64,000 nt of DNA from JABJAG01 sp965222215 (GTDB lineage: Bacteria > Pseudomonadota > Alphaproteobacteria > UBA6615): assembly GCA_965222215.1 (NCBI GenBank), contig OZ244931.1, forward strand, positions 2,356,001 through 2,420,000, given 5' to 3'. The notes under the pieces were generated by a model. It was not told the DNA's origin, searched no databases, and saw only the letters and a program-made list of their open reading frames with translations. Below, in pieces: positions 29,695-45,652 of this stretch (its first letter is position 1; each line of letters opens with the position of its first letter). The translations under genes and the position numbers were made by a program.

Positions 29695-29750
29695 ATGGCT
29701 TCCTTAACTTCCCGTCGTTCGCGTTCGAACCACTTACACAAAGCACAACC

Positions 29751-29772
29751 GGGACAAGCGACAACTTGTCCC
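29751..29772 (-). promoter_or_regulatory. Hairpin in the rpsL leader
   Basis: A perfect 8-bp inverted repeat GGGACAAG/CTTGTCCC with a 6-base loop, 57 bases before the rpsL start. It is not followed by a T-run on the minus strand, so it is not a simple terminator. Its position allows a role in translational control or leader processing. Confidence 0.5.
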
Positions 29773-29879
29773 TGGGGCCCTTTTCGCCGGCCCGTCAAGC
29801 GTGCGCGCATGTGGTTCGTGATGCTTGAGGCTGCGTTTAGACTGCGCTGGTCTACCGCCAGCCCCGTTCAAGCGCGCGG

Positions 29880-29909
29880 GTTATAACGCCGCGCCCTATC
29901 CGACGTCAA
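29880..29909 (-). promoter_or_regulatory. Sigma70-type promoter for the str operon
   Basis: On the minus strand, -35 TTGACG and -10 TATAAC are 18 bases apart (or TTATAA at 17), each 5/6 to consensus for the TATAAC reading. A T-rich tract just upstream (TTTTTTAATG) could serve as an UP element. Transcription would start ~180 bases before rpsL. Confidence 0.75.
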
Positions 29910-30030
29910 CCGCGAAACCCCATTAAAAAACGGGCATTTGCAGGAGTTTGGGCGACATCGCATTTGCGCAATTTCGCGACTGCCACAGGCCAATATTGGT
30001 AATATTATTTCACGTTTTGTGCATTGCATC

Positions 30031-30066
30031 AAAGAAACGCGCCGCCCCCGATCAGGAGGCGGCGCG
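30031..30066 (-). terminator. Intrinsic terminator after rpoC
   Basis: A 9-bp stem CGCGCCGCC/GGCGGCGCG, extended by two pairs past one mismatch, with loop GATCA. It is followed on the minus strand by TTTCTTT and begins 30 bases past the rpoC stop. Confidence 0.8.
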
Positions 30067-30095
30067 CCGAAAGTTGGTCTGAAACGGGGCGGTCG

Positions 30096-34454
<4,359 letters not shown>

Positions 34455-34510
34455 TTACCTGCTCCCGGTAGGGGTTTGTTCGATGTCGCGTTCAGTTTGC
34501 CGGCCGTCAT

Positions 34511-38680
<4,170 letters not shown>

Positions 38681-38765
38681 TAATTGCCTCACTTCATCGC
38701 CACGGCTTGCACACCGCGGCTAAAGGGCCATTCCAAATCGAACGTCGGACCGGGCTTTCGCCGCT

Positions 38766-38857
38766 CCGGCATCGCCGCATCGCCACCCCGTGTTCGGCAC
38801 GGGCCTGGCGATCCGGGGATGCCGGCGAGGGCGGTGTTCGATAAACCGCCCTCGCCG
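38766..38857 (-). promoter_or_regulatory. Two large hairpins in the rplL-rpoB spacer
   Basis: One hairpin is a 13-bp perfect stem at 38823-38835/38845-38857 with a 9-base loop. The other is a three-part nested stem: CCGGCATC/GATGCCGG (38766-38773/38818-38825), ATCGCCA/TGGCGAT (38779-38785/38806-38812) and CCCGTG/CACGGG with loop TTCGG. They overlap by three bases and could be alternatives. No T-run follows. In E. coli this spacer holds an attenuator and an RNase III site; a similar role is inferred here. Confidence 0.6.
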
Positions 38858-38874
38858 ATCCCGTGCTGGATGAG

Positions 38875-39255
38875 CTACTTGAGCTCGACGGTCGCGCCCG
38901 CCTCTTCCAGCTTTTTCTTCAGCTCTTCGGCCTCGTCCTTGTCCACGCCTTCCTTCACAGGCTTCGGCGCGCTCTCGACGAGTTCCTTGGCTTCCTTGAG
39001 GCCAAGACCCGTGATCGTGCGAACTTCCTTGATCACGTTGATCTTCTTGTCGCCGGCAGCAGCGAGAACGACATCGAACTCGGTCTGCTCCTCAGCGGCA
39101 CTGCCGGCGTCGCCGCCGGCCGGGGCTGCACCCGCGACCGCGACCGGCGCGGCGGCGCTGACGCCCCATTTTTCTTCCAGCATCTTCGAGAGCTCTGCGG
39201 CCTCCAGAACGGTGAGGCTGCTGAGATCGTCAGCAATTTTTTCCAGGTCTGCCAT
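38875..39255 (-). CDS. rplL: 50S ribosomal protein L7/L12
   Basis: A 126-residue stalk protein that recruits translation GTPases. The N-terminal dimerisation helix (~1-33), an Ala/Gly hinge (AAPVAVAGAAPAGGDAGSAA) and the C-terminal domain with GLGLKEAKELVESAPKPVKE are all clear. It follows rplJ after 61 bases. Confidence 0.97.
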   Translation of the reverse strand: MADLEKIADDLSSLTVLEAAELSKMLEEKWGVSAAAPVAVAGAAPAGGDAGSAAEEQTEFDVVLAAAGDKKINVIKEVRTITGLGLKEAKELVESAPKPVKEGVDKDEAEELKKKLEEAGATVELK

Positions 39256-39316
39256 TTTTGTCTTACTCCTGAGACTCTAAAGAGACTTGATTGGATGTCC
39301 GAATTTCGGACCCGGC

Positions 39317-39835
39317 CTACGCGGCCTCGCCCTGATCGGCATACGCGCCGAACACACGTGCAAGCTGGCCTGCGGGCGCCTGTGTCACGCCTGCGATACG
39401 TGTCGCAGGTGTGTTCAGCATGCCCACCAACTTCCCGCGCAGTTCGTCGAGAGAAGGAAGCGAAGCGAGCGCCTTCACGCCGCTTTCGTCGAGAAGGGTT
39501 TCGCCCATGGCGCCCCCCACCACGACGAGTTTCTCGTTTTCCTTCGAAAAATCGACTGCCACGCGAGCCGCCGCCACTGGGTCGGCGGAATACGCGATCG
39601 CGGTCGGACCGGAAAACAGATCGGTGATCTGCTCGTAGGTCGTACCCGCAAGAGCGAGTTTCGCGAGCCGGTTCTTGGTTACTCGATAGCCGGCACCGGC
39701 CTCACGCATCCGGCGACGGAGATCTGTACTCTCCGCTACCGTCAGCCCGGTCTGCTGCGTCACCACGACTAGCGAGGCATCCGCAAAAGACTGGTTGAGT
39801 TCGGTGACCAGCTCTTCTTTCCTGGCTCGGTCCAC
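39317..39835 (-). CDS. rplJ: 50S ribosomal protein L10
   Basis: A 172-residue L10, the base of the L7/L12 stalk. VTELNQSFADASLVVVTQQT and the L12-binding C-terminal helices are present. L10, usually complexed with L12, represses its operon by binding the mRNA leader, and a leader of the expected form lies in the 266 bases upstream. Confidence 0.97.
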   Translation of the reverse strand: MDRARKEELVTELNQSFADASLVVVTQQTGLTVAESTDLRRRMREAGAGYRVTKNRLAKLALAGTTYEQITDLFSGPTAIAYSADPVAAARVAVDFSKENEKLVVVGGAMGETLLDESGVKALASLPSLDELRGKLVGMLNTPATRIAGVTQAPAGQLARVFGAYADQGEAA

Positions 39836-39959
39836 TTACCGTCTCCGCAAATTGGTGTGTTGAGCCCCTCGGGTCATTCACACCGGTTGCAATTTGGTTC
39901 CGGGCTTCCCCGAAACCGCTCCTTTCCTGTCCCAGGAGCGTTACGGCCGGACCCGAAGG

Positions 39960-40055
39960 GCCGTCCGCTTACTCTCCCGTCTATGCAGGTCTGCCTCGAT
40001 CGGCACTTAAGCTCTCGGAACCGGGTTCCTTGAGCGCCTGCAGTCTCGGACAGGT
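39960..40055 (-). promoter_or_regulatory. Ribosomal protein L10 leader (autoregulatory RNA)
   Basis: In the rplA-rplJ spacer the minus strand folds with an outer helix GTCCG/CGGAC (40047-40051/39963-39967) and an inner helix CTGCAGG/CCTGCAT (40037-40043/39983-39989). The CCTGCATAGACGGG segment resembles the bent, kink-turn L10 binding site. A UUCG-capped hairpin lies further downstream near 39940-39965. The assignment rests on position and this pattern, not on a model search. Confidence 0.65.
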
Positions 40056-40101
40056 ACTTCCGCGCCGACCCGTGGCCGGTCGCGAAAATGCCCGACGCCG
40101 C

Positions 40102-40818
40102 CTACTCGGCCGCGTCCTGTGCAGCCCCCGAAAGGTCCGCCACGTCAAAGCGCACACCCGGCCCCATGGTCGAGGTCAGTGCCGCCTTTTTTACATATGT
40201 GCCCTTCACGCCACTCGGCTTGGCCTTCAGGATCGCGCCAACGAAGGCGTCCAGATTCTCGCGAATCTGGTCTTCGCTGAAGCTCGCCTTGCCGATGGCG
40301 GCATGCACGATGCCTTCCTTCTCGACGCGATACTGGACCTCGCCCGACTTGGCGCCCTCGACGGCCGCCGCAACGTCGTTGGTGACCGAGCCCAGCTTCG
40401 GGTTCGGCATCAGACCGCGCGGGCCTAGGACCTTACCCAGACGGCCGACGACCGGCATCATGTCGGGCGTGGCGATCACGCGATCGAACTCGATCTCGCC
40501 CGCCTCGACCTTCTCCGCCAGATCTTCCGCACCGACCAGGTCGGCGCCGGCGGCCTTGGCTTCCTCGGCCTTCTCTTCCTTGGCGAACACCGCGATCCGG
40601 ACCGTCTGGCCGGAACCGTTGGGCATCGCCACAACGCCACGAACATTCTGGTCCGCGTGGCGCGGATCGACATTCAGGTTGATCGAGACCTCAATAGTCT
40701 CGTCGAACTTCGCTGTCGCGTTCGCTTTCACCACACGTACAGCCTCCTCCATGGAGACCTTGTTGTCCGGATCGATACCCTCGCGCGCAGCGCGCATACG
40801 TTTACCTTCTTTGGCCAT
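40102..40818 (-). CDS. rplA: 50S ribosomal protein L1
   Basis: A 238-residue L1 of the mobile stalk that moves E-site tRNA; it commonly represses the rplK-rplA operon. VSINLNVDPRHADQNVRGVV, GRLGKVLGPRGLMPNPKLGS and the C-terminal STMGPGVRFDV are diagnostic. Two bases separate it from rplK. Confidence 0.97.
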   Translation of the reverse strand: MAKEGKRMRAAREGIDPDNKVSMEEAVRVVKANATAKFDETIEVSINLNVDPRHADQNVRGVVAMPNGSGQTVRIAVFAKEEKAEEAKAAGADLVGAEDLAEKVEAGEIEFDRVIATPDMMPVVGRLGKVLGPRGLMPNPKLGSVTNDVAAAVEGAKSGEVQYRVEKEGIVHAAIGKASFSEDQIRENLDAFVGAILKAKPSGVKGTYVKKAALTSTMGPGVRFDVADLSGAAQDAAE

Positions 40819-40820
40819 CG

Positions 40821-41249
40821 CTACCTCACCACCTCGAGGCCCATCGAACGCGCGGTGCCGGCAATCATCTCCGCACCCGCGTCGAGGTCATTCGCATTCA
40901 GGTCCTTCAGCTTCGCTTCCGCGATCTCACGGCACTGGTCGAACGTGACCCGGCCGACGAGTTCGGACCCCGTCACGCCGCTGCCCTTCTTGACCTTCGC
41001 CGCCTTCTTCAGGAAGAAGCTCGCCGGCGGCGTCTTCGTCTCGAAGGTGAACGACTTGTCCTGGAAGACGGTGATGACGACCGGTGTCGGCGCACCCTGC
41101 TCCATGTTCTGCGTCTCGGCGTTGAACGCCTTGCAGAATTCCATGATGTTGAGCCCGGCCTGGCCGAGCGCCGGACCGACCGGCGGCGAGGGGTTTGCCT
41201 GCCCCGCCGGAATCTCCAGCTTCACATAACCTTCAATCTTCTTTGCCAT
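40821..41249 (-). CDS. rplK: 50S ribosomal protein L11
   Basis: A 142-residue L11 in the GTPase-associated centre. The proline-rich N-terminal segment EIPAGQANPSPPVGPALGQA (thiostrepton-binding region) and the rRNA-binding C domain are intact; length equals E. coli. It lies 122 bases after nusG; that gap contains CCTCG/CGAGG but no clear promoter. Confidence 0.97.
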   Translation of the reverse strand: MAKKIEGYVKLEIPAGQANPSPPVGPALGQAGLNIMEFCKAFNAETQNMEQGAPTPVVITVFQDKSFTFETKTPPASFFLKKAAKVKKGSGVTGSELVGRVTFDQCREIAEAKLKDLNANDLDAGAEMIAGTARSMGLEVVR

Positions 41250-41371
41250 GTCTCAGACCTCATTCCCTTTCGAGGTTTCGCGGTACGGCGCCCTATGGAC
41301 TTTGCGGAGCCCACCTCCCGCGCACTGCCGGCCCTCGATCCGAGGAAAGGCAGCAATAAAAACAAACAGAC

Positions 41372-41902
41372 CTAGAGTTTCTCGACCTGTCCGTACTCAA
41401 GCTCGACCGGCGTGGACCGGCCGAAAATCGAAACTGAAACCTTCAAGCGGGCGCGCTCTTCGTCGACATCCTCGACCACGCCGTTGAACGACTGGAACGG
41501 TCCGTCATTCACCCGCACTTCCTCGCCGATATCGAAGGTGACGGACGGCTTCGGCCGCTCGACGCCTTCCTGCACCTGGTGGAGAATACGGTCCGCCTCC
41601 GCCTGGCTGATCGGTGCCGGCTTGTTGCCCGCGCCCAGAAAACCCGTGACCTTCGGCGTGTTCTTCACGAGGTGATACGTGTCCTCGTTCAGGTCCATCC
41701 GCACAAGGACATAGCCCGGGAAGAACTTGCGCTCGGAATTCACCTTCGAGCCGCGCCGCATCTCGACCACTTCCTCGGTCGGGACCAGCACTTCCTCGAA
41801 CTGATCGTCCATACCCTTGGTCACCGCCTGTTCCTTGATGGACTGCGCGACCTTGCCCTCGAAGCCCGAGTAGGCGTGGATTACATACCAATGCATCGCC
41901 AT
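41372..41902 (-). CDS. nusG: Transcription termination/antitermination factor NusG
   Basis: A 176-residue NusG linking RNA polymerase to Rho or the ribosome (via S10). The NGN domain has WYVIHAYSGFEGKVAQSIKE and FFPGYVLVRMDL; the KOW domain has GEEVRVNDGPFQSFNGVVED. I start at MAMHWYV because GGAGG lies 11 bases before it; a second ATG two codons in and a 28-codon upstream extension inside secE are less likely. Confidence 0.96.
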   Translation of the reverse strand: MAMHWYVIHAYSGFEGKVAQSIKEQAVTKGMDDQFEEVLVPTEEVVEMRRGSKVNSERKFFPGYVLVRMDLNEDTYHLVKNTPKVTGFLGAGNKPAPISQAEADRILHQVQEGVERPKPSVTFDIGEEVRVNDGPFQSFNGVVEDVDEERARLKVSVSIFGRSTPVELEYGQVEKL

Positions 41903-41909
41903 CAGACGA

Positions 41910-42107
41910 TTATCCTCCGACCGAAAGGGCCGCTTGAACGAGCGCCGCCAGACCGAGGTCGACGACAAAGAAAAACGCAGCGGCAAAGCCCACCATGATC
42001 ATCACCATGACGGTCGACTGGATGGTCTCGGTGCGCGTCGGCCACGTGACCTTGTTCGTTTCCTGTCGTACCTGGCGAACAAATTCGCCAACCGATGGTC
42101 TTGCCAT
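41910..42107 (-). CDS. secE: Protein translocase subunit SecE
   Basis: A 65-residue SecE of the short form, with an amphipathic helix (VGEFVRQVRQETNKVTWPTR) and one membrane helix (TVMVMIMVGFAAAFFFVVDL). E. coli SecE has three helices and 127 residues, but only this last unit is essential. Located between tRNA-Trp and nusG, 7 bases before the nusG start. Confidence 0.95.
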   Translation of the reverse strand: MARPSVGEFVRQVRQETNKVTWPTRTETIQSTVMVMIMVGFAAAFFFVVDLGLAALVQAALSVGG

Positions 42108-42133
42108 TCGCTACGCTCTCATGCGGGCTGGAT

Positions 42134-42166
42134 AAAAATGCCGCGGCGGCTTCCCGAATGCCGCCG
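42134..42166 (-). terminator. Terminator-like hairpin between tRNA-Trp and secE
   Basis: A perfect 7-bp stem CGGCGGC/GCCGCCG with a 9-base loop starts two bases after the tRNA 3' end. On the minus strand it is followed, after five bases, by five T. It lies only 26 bases before secE, so secE-nusG transcription must read through it or start inside the tRNA gene. Confidence 0.65.
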
Positions 42167-42168
42167 GG

Positions 42169-42244
42169 TGGCAGGAGTGGAGGGACTCGAACCCACAGCC
42201 CCCGGTTTTGGAGACCGGTGCTCTACCAATTGAGCTACACTCCT
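42169..42244 (-). tRNA. tRNA-Trp (anticodon CCA)
   Basis: Complete 76-base cloverleaf with encoded CCA. The acceptor AGGAGTG pairs with CACTCCT, the T-loop region is GGGTTCGAGTCCC, and the anticodon loop CTCCAAA gives CCA (plus-strand 42209-42211). It sits between tuf copy 2 and secE, as in many proteobacteria. Confidence 0.96.
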
Positions 42245-42260
42245 ATTCACCGGACCCCTG

Positions 42261-43451
<1,191 letters not shown>

Positions 43452-43555
43452 GATTTCGTCCTGCGTCCTGTCTGTCGTTGTCCGGCGTTTCCGCCGATTT
43501 CCAGTTCATGCTCTTCGACGGTCGCTTCGCCTCAGGCGCCCGCCGACCGCAAGTC

Positions 43556-43629
43556 TGGAGCGGGTGAGGGGAATCGAACCCCCGTCGTAAGCTTGGAAGG
43601 CTTCTGCTCTACCATTGAGCTACACCCGC
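43556..43629 (-). tRNA. tRNA-Gly (anticodon TCC)
   Basis: Complete 74-base cloverleaf with encoded CCA. The acceptor GCGGGTG pairs with CACCCGC, the T-arm is GGGGGTTCGATTCCCC, and the anticodon loop CTTCCAA gives TCC. Located between tRNA-Tyr and tuf copy 2. Confidence 0.96.
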
Positions 43630-43694
43630 CTGATCTTTCATTCGTATGCCGTTGCGCCCTTCGCGTCTCTATATCCCGGCGGTTTGCCTGCGGC

Positions 43695-43779
43695 TGGTGG
43701 AGGGGGTTGGATTCGAACCAACGTAGGCGTAGCCAACGGATTTACAGTCCGCCCCTTTTAACCGCTCAGGCACCCCTCC
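43695..43779 (-). tRNA. tRNA-Tyr (anticodon GTA)
   Basis: Complete 85-base type II tRNA with a long variable arm and encoded CCA. The acceptor GGAGGGG pairs with CCCCTCC and the anticodon loop CTGTAAA gives GTA. It is the first gene of the tRNA-tuf-secE-nusG transcription unit. Confidence 0.96.
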
Positions 43780-43874
43780 TCGCCGCCAGTTCCAGCGCCT
43801 GCCCATGTCGGACAGTTGCCTTCCAGCCAACAGCAAACGCGCCGAACGCCGCAAGGCGCCGGCCCGTGGTGCGC

Positions 43875-43902
43875 AATATGTTCATTTCGCCCGTGGTGTC
43901 AA
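43875..43902 (-). promoter_or_regulatory. Sigma70-type promoter for tRNA-Tyr-tRNA-Gly-tuf unit
   Basis: On the minus strand a perfect -35 TTGACA is followed after 16 bases by -10 CATATT (4/6). Transcription would start ~90 bases before tRNA-Tyr. No other candidate of similar strength is visible in the divergent gap to rlmB. Confidence 0.6.
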
Positions 43903-44003
43903 CCGGGATTTAGGCGGAAAACCCCAAAAGAACAGCTATTTGAGGGGCCGTTCGGGGATTGTGCCGTTGCGGGCGTGAAAAGAATGCCCTAAGAGCCGCG
44001 GTC

Positions 44004-44837
44004 ATGGCAAGAAAACGAAAATCAGGTAACAAGGGCCGCGGGCACGGCGCATCGCGGCCGCGCAGGCAGGAATCCGGCAATCCCGGCGGGTCGCCCTGGA
44101 TCTACGGGATCCACGCCGTCTTTGCCGCCGTCGCCAACCCGGCGCGCATCTGCGAGCGGCTTCTCGTCGCCGACGACGACCTGGCGGAACGCACGCAGGA
44201 AATCGCCGCCGCGTTCGAGCGGGAAAAGCTGGTTGAGCGGGTCTCGCGCGAGGATATCGCCGTGTTCCTGCCGTCCGGCGCGGTTCACCAGAACATCGCC
44301 CTGCTCGCGCAACCGCTTCCACCGGTCGGTCTCGGCGACATCCTGGAGACCGCCGGCGACGATGCGTGCCTGGTCGTCCTCGACCAGGTGACCGACCCGC
44401 AGAATGTCGGCGCGATCCTGCGTTCGGCCGCGGCCTTCGGCGCACATGCCGTCATCATGCAGGACCGGCACGCACCGCCCCTGTCCGGTGCGCTCGCCAA
44501 GGCGGCGTCCGGGGCTGTCGAACATATTCCCGTCCTCTACGAGACGAACCTCGCGCGCACGATCGACGCGCTGAAACGCGAAGGCTTCTGGTGCATGGGC
44601 CTCGACGGTTCCGTCACGCAATCGGTGGCGGGCGGCCACCCCGAGGGGCGCACCGCCCTCGTCCTGGGTGCGGAGGGTTCGGGCCTGCGGCGCCTGGTCG
44701 GCGAGACCTGCGATGCGCTGGTCTGTATTCCGCAAACCGGCGCCGTCGAGAGCCTCAACGTCTCCAACGCCGCGGCGGTCGCTTTGTACGAACTCAGGCG
44801 GAACGCGAACTCTCGCCCAGACGGCGATAGAGATTGA
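44004..44837 (+). CDS. rlmB: TrmH/SpoU-family rRNA 2'-O-methyltransferase, RlmB-like
   Basis: A 277-residue SPOUT methyltransferase, likely acting on 23S rRNA G2251. The basic N-terminus precedes the substrate-binding domain (WIYGIHAVFAAVANPARICE). The knot motifs are VVLDQVTDPQNVGAILRSAA, LVLGAEGSGL and IPQTGAVESLNVSNAAAVAL. I start at MARKRKSGNKGRG; the frame is open 15 codons upstream with no conserved sequence. Its last 44 bases overlap the end of the convergent membrane-protein gene. RlmB versus a TrmH paralogue is inferred from domain layout. Confidence 0.88.
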   Translation: MARKRKSGNKGRGHGASRPRRQESGNPGGSPWIYGIHAVFAAVANPARICERLLVADDDLAERTQEIAAAFEREKLVERVSREDIAVFLPSGAVHQNIALLAQPLPPVGLGDILETAGDDACLVVLDQVTDPQNVGAILRSAAAFGAHAVIMQDRHAPPLSGALAKAASGAVEHIPVLYETNLARTIDALKREGFWCMGLDGSVTQSVAGGHPEGRTALVLGAEGSGLRRLVGETCDALVCIPQTGAVESLNVSNAAAVALYELRRNANSRPDGDRD

Positions 44838-45567
44838 AGACGTAGACGACGAGGAATACGCCGACGACTTCCTCGAACAGTTCGTCATAGATGTGCGCGT
44901 ATATAAGGAACGGCACGAAGTAGACGGCCGAACCCGGCGGGACCAGCGGCCCCAGTCCGATCCGTGAAAGGCCGGCTTCCCAGCGGTCTCGCGCCAGCAG
45001 CATTGAGGACAGGATCAGCGCAATCACCAGACGGATAAGCTGGTTGTAGCCGACGAACATGTTGTGGAGGTTGGTTTCGCTTTGGGCGTTGAGTTCCTCA
45101 ATCGATTCCGGCGTCGCCCAGCCGAAGACCCGCTGGCCCCAGCTGATCTCTTCCATGAGCAGCAGGAAACAGACGACGGCGAGCCCGGTCAGTGCCGCCG
45201 CCAGCCGCCGGTCGACCGCCCGCCTCCGCCCGAATGCGGACATCAGCAGCACGACGGTACAAACCAGCAGAACAAGCGCGGTCGCGGTCTCGAAGATGCC
45301 GTCCTCTTCGTAGACGACGGGACCGAACGCAAACCAGCCATGTTCGAACCCGGTGTAGGACACACAGAGCGCCAGCCAGACAACTCCCAGCCAGAGCGGT
45401 CGCGGGGCCGGCCAGTCCGCGATGCGGGGCCGGGTTGCGGTGAGGCGCAGGAGCGTCGCCAGCGCCCAGACCGCGAACAGGAAAAACGATATGCGGATAT
45501 TGGTCGCGTTCACGCGCACGCTCGCATCGTCCGCCAGCGCGAACAACAGTTCCGGCTTCCAGATCAC
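44794..45567 (-). CDS. Uncharacterised polytopic membrane protein (EEISWGQR motif)
   Basis: A 257-residue protein with about seven hydrophobic segments. Conserved-looking polar motifs lie beside or within them: EEDGIFE (~87-93), EEISWGQRVFGW (139-150) and NAQSETNLHN (160-169); several acidic and His residues near membranes suggest an enzyme or ion-binding site. The GTG start shown is the first in-frame GTG; a CTG at 45621, preceded by AAGGTGG, would add 18 residues beginning with KLIYKLCAAG and complete an N-terminal helix. I do not recognise the function. HpnN lies just upstream on the same strand. Confidence 0.7.
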   Translation of the reverse strand: MIWKPELLFALADDASVRVNATNIRISFFLFAVWALATLLRLTATRPRIADWPAPRPLWLGVVWLALCVSYTGFEHGWFAFGPVVYEEDGIFETATALVLLVCTVVLLMSAFGRRRAVDRRLAAALTGLAVVCFLLLMEEISWGQRVFGWATPESIEELNAQSETNLHNMFVGYNQLIRLVIALILSSMLLARDRWEAGLSRIGLGPLVPPGSAVYFVPFLIYAHIYDELFEEVVGVFLVVYVFNLYRRLGESSRSA

Positions 45568-45652
45568 GGCGAGCGCAACGACCGCAAGGCCCGCCGCGCA
45601 GAGCTTGTAGATGAGCTTCAGGTTACCGCCACCTTGTTAGGGAAAAACAGGA

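Larger units (their letters stand above)
29695..30095. other. 401-base intergenic region between rpoC and rpsL
   Basis: No gene is convincing here. Read on the minus strand it holds, in order, the rpoC terminator (30031-30066), an AT-rich stretch with CCAATATTGG near 29990-30010, the str operon promoter (29880-29909), and a structured leader with a perfect hairpin at 29751-29772 and an imperfect GCTTGA/TCAAGC-bounded fold around 29822-29874. Confidence 0.6.
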
